This document shows, piece by piece, positions 33,085-39,492 of a stretch of DNA of 39,492 bases. The DNA is from Amnibacterium sp. GTDB lineage: Bacteria; Actinomycetota; Actinomycetes; Actinomycetales; Microbacteriaceae. The stretch is from positions 1-39,492 of the forward strand of contig NZ_JAODBE010000005.1 of the NCBI RefSeq assembly GCF_025463795.1, written 5' to 3'. The translations under genes were made by a program, and so were the position numbers. Below the pieces are notes generated by a model. That model searched no databases and was not told the DNA's origin. It saw only the letters and a program-made list of their open reading frames with translations. The number at the start of each line of letters is the position of its first letter. Position 1 is the first letter of the stretch.

Positions 33085-34026
33085 ATGTCCCTGAATCGCA
33101 GAAGCGCCCTCGGCCTCGCGGCCGTGGCCGTAACCACGGCGCTCACCCTGACGGCCTGCTCCAATTCGAGCTCGCTCGCCGGAAGCTCGAGCGCACCGGC
33201 CTCGACCGGCAAGGCCGGTGACAAGACCCTGATCATCGGGTCTACCCCCTACCCGGAGACGCAGGCGCTCGCCCAGATCTACGGGCAGGTGCTCGCGAAG
33301 AACGGCTACACGGTCACCTACAAGATGAACGTCGGCCAGCGAGCCGTCCTCATCCCTGCACTGGAGAAGGGGGAGGTGAACTTCACGCCCGAGTACCTCG
33401 GCTCGCTCGCCAACTTCCTCGGCAACACCAAGGCGCTGCCCGATGCCGCCACCGGCAAGACCGTGCTGGACGGGGAGCTGAAGTCGAAGAGCCTGACCGC
33501 CCTGACGCCCGCCGAGGCGACCGACGCCGACGCCCTCCAGGTCACGAAGTCGTTCGCGTCGAAGTACGGGCTGGCCTCCTACGGCGACCTCGCCAAGGCC
33601 GGAAGCGTCACGCTCGCGGCGAACCAGGAGTTCTCGACCCGGCCCGACGGGCTCAAGGCACTGAAGTCGATCTACGGGCTGAAGAACATCAAGTTCAAGG
33701 CGATCCAGGACGGCGGCGGACCGGCGACGGTCAAGGCGCTGACGAGCAACACGGTGCAGGTCGCGGACATCTACACGACCTCGCCGCTGATCGCGCAGAA
33801 CAACCTCGTGACGCTCAAGGACGACAAGGGTCAGTTCGGTCCGCAGAACATCGTGCCCGTCCTCACCTCCAGCAAGGTGAGCTCCGCGCTCACGGCTCTG
33901 GTCGACAAGGTCTCCGCCGCCCTCACGCAGGCGGAGCTCGTGAAGATCGACGATCAGGTGTTCACGAAGAAGATCGACCCGGCCGCGGAGGCCACGACCT
34001 GGATCACCAGCAAGGGCCTCGGCTGA
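33085..34026 (+). CDS. Quaternary-amine ABC substrate-binding lipoprotein (OpuCC/OsmF type)
   Basis: A 313-residue lipoprotein: the signal peptide ends LTLTAC with Cys25 lipidated, then a Ser-rich linker. The OpuAC-like domain reads LIIGSTPYPETQALAQIYGQVL at the start and NFTPEYLGSLANFLG later, the glycine-betaine/choline/carnitine binding pattern. GAGAGGAAA lies upstream of the ATG. It completes a four-gene importer that would provide osmoprotection or a nutrient amine. The ligand among betaine, choline and carnitine is not resolved by sequence. Confidence 0.93.
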   Translation: MSLNRRSALGLAAVAVTTALTLTACSNSSSLAGSSSAPASTGKAGDKTLIIGSTPYPETQALAQIYGQVLAKNGYTVTYKMNVGQRAVLIPALEKGEVNFTPEYLGSLANFLGNTKALPDAATGKTVLDGELKSKSLTALTPAEATDADALQVTKSFASKYGLASYGDLAKAGSVTLAANQEFSTRPDGLKALKSIYGLKNIKFKAIQDGGGPATVKALTSNTVQVADIYTTSPLIAQNNLVTLKDDKGQFGPQNIVPVLTSSKVSSALTALVDKVSAALTQAELVKIDDQVFTKKIDPAAEATTWITSKGLG

Positions 34027-34039
34027 TCTCGCGTCCCTG

Positions 34040-34732
34040 CTAGGAACGGGGCGGGCGCGCATCGGCGCCCGCCCCGTTCGTCGTCTCCATCGGCTCGTCG
34101 AGGCGTGTCTCACGCCGTTCGTAGCGATGCAGGAGGCGCTTGCCGAGGGCGACGGCGACCAGGAAGACCACGAAGGCGCCGAGGAGGATCCAGCTCGCGA
34201 AGTGCAGCGTGCCCGACAGCGCACGGTAGCTCGACCCGGCCGCCGTCCCGACCGAGACGTAGATCAGGGCCCAGAGCGCGCAGGCGGGCGCCGTCCAGGC
34301 GAGGAACCGGCGGTACGGCACGTCGCTCGCACCGACGGTCACGGGCACGAGCGCGTGCAGCACCGGCAGGAACCGGCTGACGAAGATCGCCACGCCGCCC
34401 CTGCGGTTCAGCCAGCGCTCGGCCCGCAGCCACTGGTGCTCGCCGATGCGCTGCCCGAGCCGGCTGCCCCGCAGCCGGTCGCCGAACCACGCGCCGATGG
34501 CGTAGCCGACGCTCTCGCCGAGGAGCGAGCCGGCGATCACCGTGAGCAGGAGGAGGAACCACTCGAGGAAGCCCTTGTTGGCGGTCGCGGTGACGAGCAC
34601 GATGCTGTCGCCCGGAACGACGAGGCCGACGAACAGCGACGTCTCGCAGAACATGCCGCCGAACGCGACAAGATAGCGCCACGCCCCGATCGCCTCGAGG
34701 CTCGCGAGCATCGCGGTGAGCCATGCGTCCAC
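34040..34732 (-). CDS. DedA-family membrane protein
   Basis: A protein of 230 residues with about five membrane segments. [23 protein letters not shown] has the acidic residue and the GxxxPG motif of DedA, and [18 protein letters not shown] is the conserved FxRFxPxxR-like segment, here with His in place of the second Arg. The family flips or transports undecaprenyl phosphate or phospholipids. I chose GTG 34732 because AAGGAG lies 6 nt upstream; the longer frame from GTG 34774 has no such site. Its last nine codons lie inside a strong hairpin shared with the ABC operon. Confidence 0.88.
   Translation of the reverse strand: MDAWLTAMLASLEAIGAWRYLVAFGGMFCETSLFVGLVVPGDSIVLVTATANKGFLEWFLLLLTVIAGSLLGESVGYAIGAWFGDRLRGSRLGQRIGEHQWLRAERWLNRRGGVAIFVSRFLPVLHALVPVTVGASDVPYRRFLAWTAPACALWALIYVSVGTAAGSSYRALSGTLHFASWILLGAFVVFLVAVALGKRLLHRYERRETRLDEPMETTNGAGADARPPRS
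34044..34079. terminator. Bidirectional terminator, inside the dedA 3' end
   Basis: Perfect 15-bp arms GAACGGGGCGGGCGC / GCGCCCGCCCCGTTC with a 6-nt loop. It follows the binding-protein gene by 17 bp and overlaps the last codons of the converging dedA gene. Confidence 0.8.
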
Positions 34733-34814
34733 CAGGTGCTCCTTCGCGTCCGCTGATCCGTCCGCCGGGATCACCGGCGTCCGTGCCCGAGGTCAGCGTA
34801 GGCGCAGATACCTC

Positions 34815-34820
34815 TAGGGT
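34815..34820 (+). promoter_or_regulatory. Possible -10 box for leuS
   Basis: TAGGGT stands 40 nt before the leuS ATG, in the 128-bp gap divergent from dedA. The -35 is unclear. Confidence 0.35.
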
Positions 34821-34860
34821 TGAAGGCTGTTCCGCCGCCGATTCCCGCAAGGACCGCACC

Positions 34861-37401
34861 ATGGCCGACGCCGAGCCCGACGGGCTGCCCACCGCCCAGC
34901 AGCTGCAGGAGAAGTGGCTGCCCCGATGGGACGAGCTGCAGCTCTTCCGCTCCTCCCAGCCCGAGGACAAGCGGCCACGCAAGTACATCCTCGACATGTT
35001 CCCGTACCCGTCGGGCGACCTGCACGTCGGGCACTCCGAGCAGTACATGCTCGGCGACTTCCTCGCCCGGTACTGGCGTCAGCGCGGCTTCAACGTCCTG
35101 CATCCGATCGGCTGGGACTCGTTCGGTCTTCCGGCCGAGAACGCCGCCATCAAACGCGGAGCGGATCCGCGTCAGTGGACGTACGACAACATCGCGCAGC
35201 AGCGCGAGACGTTCCACCGGTTCGGGGTCAGCTTCGACTGGGGCCGGGTGCTGCACACGTCCGACCCCGAGTACTACCGGTGGAACCAGTGGCTGTTCCT
35301 GCAGCTGTACCGCCGCGGCCTCGCGTACCGGAAGGACAGCTGGGTCAACTGGGATCCGGTGGACCAGACGGTGCTGGCGAACGAGCAGGTGCTGCCCGAC
35401 GGCACGTCGGACCGGTCCGGCGCGGTCGTCGAGAAGAAGAAGCTCACGCAGTGGTACTTCCGCATCACGGCGTACGCCGACCGGCTGCTCGACGACCTGA
35501 AGCAGCTCGAGGGCACCTGGCCGGCCAAGGTGCTGGCGATGCAGCGCAACTGGATCGGCCGCTCGAACGGTGCCGAGGTCGACTTCCCGGTCGAGGGCCG
35601 CGACGAGCCCATCACGGTGTTCACCACCCGTCCGGACACGCTGCACGGCGCGACGTTCATGGTCGTCGCGCCGGACGCCGACCTCGCGGCGGAACTCGTC
35701 GAGGGCGCACCGGCCGAGATCGCCGAGCCGTTCGCGGCGTACCTCGCGCGCGTCCGCTCCACGACCGAGGTCGAACGGCTGAGCGCCGACCGGGTGAAGA
35801 CCGGCGTGTTCCTCGGGCGGTACGCGATCAACCCCGTGAACGGCGAGCGGCTGCCGATCTGGGCGGCCGACTACGTGCTCGCCGACTACGGCACCGGCGC
35901 CATCATGGCGGTGCCGGCGCACGACCAGCGCGACCTCGACTTCGCGCGGGCGTTCGACCTGCCCGTGCGGGTCGTCGTCGACACGACGCAGCCGGCGACC
36001 GGCGTCATCCCGACGATCCGGCCCGGCGAGCCGGTGCCCGACCTCGGCTCCCTCGACCCGAAGGCGACCGGCGTGGCGCTGCCCGGCGAGGGCCGGCTCA
36101 CCGCGTCCGGCTCCCTGAACGGTCTGTCGAAGACGAACGCGATCCAGCGCATCATCAAGGACCTCGAGGCCGCGGGTACCGGTCGCGCCGCGAAGAACTA
36201 CCGCCTGCGCGACTGGCTGATCTCGCGGCAGCGGTTCTGGGGCACGCCGATCCCGATCATCCATGCGGCCGACGGCACGGAGATCCCCGTGCCCGAGGAC
36301 CGGCTACCGGTGCTGCTGCCGGACACCGAGGGGCTCGACCTCAAGCCCAAGGGCACCTCGCCCCTCGGCGCGGCCGAGGCGTGGGTCAACGTGCCGAGCC
36401 CGATCGACGGCAGCCCGGCGCGTCGGGACGCGGACACGATGGACACCTTCGTCGACAGCTCCTGGTACTTCCTGCGCTTCCTGTCGCCGCACGACGACGC
36501 CCGGCCCTTCGACCCGGCAGAGGCCGAGAAGTGGGCGCCCGTCGACCAGTACGTCGGCGGCGTCGAGCACGCGATCCTGCACCTGCTCTACGCACGCTTC
36601 ATCACCAAGGTGCTCTTCGACATGGGCCTCGTGCACTTCACCGAGCCGTTCAGCGCGCTGCTCAACCAGGGCATGGTGCTGTCGGGCGGCCAGAAGATGT
36701 CGAAGAGCCGCGGCGGGGTCGACCTCGGCACGGCGATCGACACGTGGGGCGTCGACGCCATCCGGGTAGCGATGGCCTTCGCCGGCCCGCCCGAGGACGC
36801 GATCAACTGGGAGGACGTCCACCCGGCGGGTTCCATGAAGTTCCTCGCCCGCGCCCTGCGGCTCGCCGAGGACGTGACGAGCCGGCCCGACGTCGTCTGG
36901 GCGACCGGCGACGACTCGCTGCGCCGCCCCACGCACCGGCTGCTCGCCGACGCGCCCGGCCTGGTGGAGGCGTTCAAGTTCAACGTGCTCATCGCGCGGG
37001 TGATGGAGCTCACCAACGCGACGAGGAAGGCGATCGACTCCGGCCCGGGGGCCGCGGACGCCGCGGTGCGGGAGGCGACCGAGACGATCGCGCTGATCCT
37101 GAGCCTCGTCGCGCCGTTCACGGCCGAGGAGATGTGGGAGCGGCTCGGCTACCCGCCGCCCGTCGCCCTCTACGGCTGGCGGAAGGCCGACCCGACCCTG
37201 CTCGTCGAGGAGTCGGTGACGGCGATCGTGCAGGTCGACGGCAAGGTGCGGGCACGGCTCGACGTGCCGCCCACCATCACCGCCGAGGACCTCGAGCGCC
37301 TCGCCAGAGGCAACGACGTCGTCCGTCGCGCCCTGGGGGAGAAGCGGATCGGTCGCGTCGTCGTGCGGGCGCCGAAGGTCGTGAGCATCGCCACCGAGTA
37401 G
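34861..37401 (+). CDS. leuS: Leucyl-tRNA synthetase
   Basis: An 846-residue class-I synthetase that attaches Leu to tRNA-Leu. HIGH is H55-V-G-H58 in [18 protein letters not shown] is K612-M-S-K-S616, and the CP1 editing domain (about 225-430) contains [12 protein letters not shown] and [13 protein letters not shown]. The C-terminal anticodon and LeuRS-specific domains are complete. I chose ATG 34861 because GGA...ACC precedes it and it gives the family N-terminus ([14 protein letters not shown]); the upstream frame is non-coding. It is followed by comEA, the usual Microbacteriaceae order. Confidence 0.97.
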   Translation: MADAEPDGLPTAQQLQEKWLPRWDELQLFRSSQPEDKRPRKYILDMFPYPSGDLHVGHSEQYMLGDFLARYWRQRGFNVLHPIGWDSFGLPAENAAIKRGADPRQWTYDNIAQQRETFHRFGVSFDWGRVLHTSDPEYYRWNQWLFLQLYRRGLAYRKDSWVNWDPVDQTVLANEQVLPDGTSDRSGAVVEKKKLTQWYFRITAYADRLLDDLKQLEGTWPAKVLAMQRNWIGRSNGAEVDFPVEGRDEPITVFTTRPDTLHGATFMVVAPDADLAAELVEGAPAEIAEPFAAYLARVRSTTEVERLSADRVKTGVFLGRYAINPVNGERLPIWAADYVLADYGTGAIMAVPAHDQRDLDFARAFDLPVRVVVDTTQPATGVIPTIRPGEPVPDLGSLDPKATGVALPGEGRLTASGSLNGLSKTNAIQRIIKDLEAAGTGRAAKNYRLRDWLISRQRFWGTPIPIIHAADGTEIPVPEDRLPVLLPDTEGLDLKPKGTSPLGAAEAWVNVPSPIDGSPARRDADTMDTFVDSSWYFLRFLSPHDDARPFDPAEAEKWAPVDQYVGGVEHAILHLLYARFITKVLFDMGLVHFTEPFSALLNQGMVLSGGQKMSKSRGGVDLGTAIDTWGVDAIRVAMAFAGPPEDAINWEDVHPAGSMKFLARALRLAEDVTSRPDVVWATGDDSLRRPTHRLLADAPGLVEAFKFNVLIARVMELTNATRKAIDSGPGAADAAVREATETIALILSLVAPFTAEEMWERLGYPPPVALYGWRKADPTLLVEESVTAIVQVDGKVRARLDVPPTITAEDLERLARGNDVVRRALGEKRIGRVVVRAPKVVSIATE

Positions 37402-37482
37402 CGTCCGGTCCTCCCCAGGCCGTCCCACCGGCATCCCGGGGGGCTGACGGGCGGTGTCCCCGGGTGCGCCGCGCCGCTTCCC

Positions 37483-37488
37483 TAGCGT
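37483..37488 (+). promoter_or_regulatory. -10 box for comEA-comEC (leaderless)
   Basis: TAGCGT ends 6 nt before the comEA GTG at 37495, so the mRNA should begin at the start codon. Confidence 0.5.
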
Positions 37489-37494
37489 GCCCGC

Positions 37495-38100
37495 GTGGAA
37501 CCCCTCATCGCCGACCTGCTCGCCAGGGCGCGGTCGGCCCGACGCCGGCTGCTGATCGGCGGCGGGATCGCCGTCGCGATCGTCGCGCTCGTGATCGCCG
37601 TGGCCCTCTCGGCCACGTCGGCGAGCGGCGGCACGGTGCGGGTCGCCGTCGTGCCGGCCCGATCGTCGCCCGCACCCACGCCCTCCGCGCTGCTCGTGCA
37701 GGTCACGGGCGCCGTCCGCCGACCAGGACTCGTGTCCGTGCCGGACGGCTCCCGGGCCATCGACGCGATCGCGGCGGCAGGCGGACCGACCGCTCAGGCG
37801 GACGAGAGCGGCGTGAACCTCGCCGCCCGGGTGGTCGACGGGCAGCAGCTCATGGTTCCGACGCGGGGCTCGGCGCCTGCCGCGGCGCCCGCAGCGACGG
37901 CGGCCGGGGGTCCGGTCAGCCTCAGCGCGGCGAGCGCCGAGCAGCTCGAGACCCTGCCGCGGATCGGGCCGGCCATGGCCGCGCGGATCATCGCGTGGCG
38001 CACCGCGAACGGGCCGTTCCGCTCCGTGAACGACCTGCTGAAGGTCGGTGGCGTCGGGCCGAAGACGCTGGCGGGCCTGCAGGGCCTCGTCACCCCGTGA
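37495..38100 (+). CDS. comEA: ComEA-like DNA-binding competence protein
   Basis: A 201-residue protein. A basic N-terminus (ARARSARRRL) is followed by one membrane span (about residues 22-40), then an SLBB domain (LVQVTGAVRRPGLVSVPDGSRAIDAIAAAGG; positions about 67-97), a linker, and a C-terminal tandem helix-hairpin-helix (LETLPRIGPAMAARIIAWR, LLKVGGVGPKTLAGL) that binds double-stranded DNA. This is the DNA receptor of the uptake machine. The stop overlaps the comEC GTG (GTGA). The pilus and ssDNA-handling genes are not in this window. Confidence 0.94.
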   Translation: MEPLIADLLARARSARRRLLIGGGIAVAIVALVIAVALSATSASGGTVRVAVVPARSSPAPTPSALLVQVTGAVRRPGLVSVPDGSRAIDAIAAAGGPTAQADESGVNLAARVVDGQQLMVPTRGSAPAAAPAATAAGGPVSLSAASAEQLETLPRIGPAMAARIIAWRTANGPFRSVNDLLKVGGVGPKTLAGLQGLVTP

Positions 38101-39492
38101 AGGCGGCCCTCGCTCGCACCGGTCTGCTCGTCCCGGCGCTGCTCGCGGAGGCACTCGCAGCGGCGCTCACGATGGCGCCGGGCCTCTGGCCGGTGGTGGC
38201 GCTGGTCGCGGGCGGCACGGCGATCGTCGTCCCGGTCTCGATGCGCCGTCTCGGTCGGCCCATCCGTCGGCTGGTGCTCGCGACCGCCGCGGCCGCGGGC
38301 GCGGTCGCTCTCGCCGTCGGCGTGCACCAGCCGGCGCGAGATCCGGGGTGGCTGCCGACCGGCTCACCCGTCTCCGCGGTGCTGCGGATCGAGTCGGTCA
38401 CGCCGATCGCGTCCAACGACCATGCCGGCGCGCTCACTCGGCGGCTCCTCGTGCGTGCGGTGCTGACGGCGGCGACCGTCGGCGGGACGGCCCGCCCGGC
38501 GTCCGCGCCGCTCGTCGTCTTCGCGGACCGGCTGCCCCTCGCGGCGCAGGCGCCCGGCACGTCCATCGCGGTGGTCCTCGTGGTCCGGCGGGCGCCGCCG
38601 GACGACGATGTGGCCTTCACGGCGGGTACCCGGGGCAGCGTCCGCGTCGTCGGCAGGGCCGATCCGGTGCAGCGCGCAGCGCAGGCGCTCCGCGCCGGCC
38701 TCGTGCGCCGGGCCGGGAGGCTCCCGGGAGACGGCGGCGCCCTCCTCCCCGGTCTCGCCATCGGCGACACCAGCCGAGTGAGCCAGACCCTCGACCAGGC
38801 GATGAAGGACGCCTCGCTCAGCCATCTCACCGCGGTGTCCGGCGCGAACTGCGCGGTCGTCACCGTCGCCGTCCTCGGCCTCGCGACCCTCGCCCGGCTC
38901 CCGCGCTGGGCCCGCGGCCTCGCGGCAGCGGGCGCCCTCCTCGGCTTCGTCGTGCTGGTGACTCCGCAACCGAGCGTGCTGCGTGCCGCGGTGATGGCGG
39001 CCGTCGCGCTCACCTGCCTCGTGACCGGCCGGCGAGCCGCCGGTACGCCGGCGCTGGCGGTCGCGGTGCTCGTGCTGCTGCTCGGCGATCCATGGCTCGC
39101 CCGGAATCCGGGCTTCCTGCTCAGCGCCCTGGCGACCGGCGGCCTCCTGCTGCTCACCCGGCCCATCGCGGACCGGCTCGGCCGTGTGCTGCCCCGGCGA
39201 CTCGCGTTGGCCCTCGCGGTGCCGATCGCCGCACAGCTCGCCTGCGAGCCGGTGCTCGTGCTGCTGCAGCCGACCGTGCCGCTCGCGGGCGTTCTGGCGA
39301 ACCTCGCCGCCGAGCCGGCGGCACCCGTCGTCACCGTGCTGGGGCTGCTCGCATGCCTTCTGCTGCCCCTGATCCCGCCGCTCGGCGGCGGCCTCGCCCT
39401 GCTCGCCTGGCTGCCGGCCGCTTGGATCGCCGCCGTCGCCCGGGTCGCCGCCGCAATGCCCGCCGTGCCCTGGCCCGTCGGCGTCGCGGGCG
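38097..39492 (+). CDS. comEC: ComEC/Rec2 DNA-uptake channel (3' partial)
   Basis: The frame opens at GTG 38097, overlapping the comEA stop, and runs to the window edge (465 codons, no stop). It has two N-terminal spans, an OB-fold-like domain, and the competence signature LPGLAIGDTSRVSQTLDQAM then SLSHLTAVSGANCAVVTV (about residues 219-260). Many hydrophobic helices follow. ComEC forms the inner-membrane channel that takes in single-stranded DNA; its metallo-beta-lactamase-like C-terminal domain, if present, lies beyond the window. Confidence 0.94.
   Translation, partial: MKAALARTGLLVPALLAEALAAALTMAPGLWPVVALVAGGTAIVVPVSMRRLGRPIRRLVLATAAAAGAVALAVGVHQPARDPGWLPTGSPVSAVLRIESVTPIASNDHAGALTRRLLVRAVLTAATVGGTARPASAPLVVFADRLPLAAQAPGTSIAVVLVVRRAPPDDDVAFTAGTRGSVRVVGRADPVQRAAQALRAGLVRRAGRLPGDGGALLPGLAIGDTSRVSQTLDQAMKDASLSHLTAVSGANCAVVTVAVLGLATLARLPRWARGLAAAGALLGFVVLVTPQPSVLRAAVMAAVALTCLVTGRRAAGTPALAVAVLVLLLGDPWLARNPGFLLSALATGGLLLLTRPIADRLGRVLPRRLALALAVPIAAQLACEPVLVLLQPTVPLAGVLANLAAEPAAPVVTVLGLLACLLLPLIPPLGGGLALLAWLPAAWIAAVARVAAAMPAVPWPVGVAG

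Overview
The window is high-GC actinobacterial chromosome, very probably from the family Microbacteriaceae. The basis is strong G/C bias at third codon positions, frequent GTG starts, 4-bp ATGA/GTGA gene overlaps, many start codons lying 6-8 nt after a TANNNT -10 box (leaderless mRNAs), and the core order rne / DUF4031 / rplU-rpmA-obgE-proB-proA / small membrane protein / nadD / hypothetical / rsfS ... tRNA-Ala ... leuS-comEA-comEC. I cannot fix the genus.

Left core block (1-7898): the end of RNase E, ribosomal proteins L21 and L27, the ribosome-assembly GTPase Obg, the first two proline enzymes, NAD adenylyltransferase and the ribosome silencing factor RsfS. A Pro/Glu-rich tail-anchored protein lies between nadD and rsfS.

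First variable block (7916-14835): a cytoplasmic beta-lactamase-fold serine hydrolase overlapping a membrane-anchored CopC-like copper protein, an SHS-type carboxylate MFS carrier, a TarS-like family-2 glycosyltransferase, a possible 58-residue membrane protein, an RNase HI with a ribbon-helix-helix-like tail, and a DarT-like protein without a DarG antitoxin.

Accessory catabolic island (about 14991-22562): a divergent ArsR regulator; a promoter with an inverted repeat inside it; a run of phytanoyl-CoA-dioxygenase-family oxygenase, lipoprotein sugar-binding protein, two sugar ABC permeases and a Gfo/Idh/MocA dehydrogenase; a ROK regulator; then a broken tyrosine recombinase directly against the 3' end of tRNA-Ala(GGC). 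No ABC ATPase is encoded, so the importer presumably borrows a shared one. The likely logic is import of an unusual glycoside or sugar derivative, Fe(II)/2-oxoglutarate hydroxylation, then NAD(P)-dependent oxidation. This is the best candidate here for an undescribed pathway.

Second variable block (22684-34732): a DHA2 drug-efflux MFS, an alditol oxidase overlapping an acyl-CoA-dehydrogenase-fold protein that lacks the usual catalytic Glu, a UbiA-type prenyltransferase, a small membrane protein, a variant glucose-6-phosphate dehydrogenase, an App1-type phosphatase, a complete quaternary-amine (betaine/choline) ABC importer and a DedA protein. The window closes with leuS, comEA and the start of comEC, which runs off the right edge.
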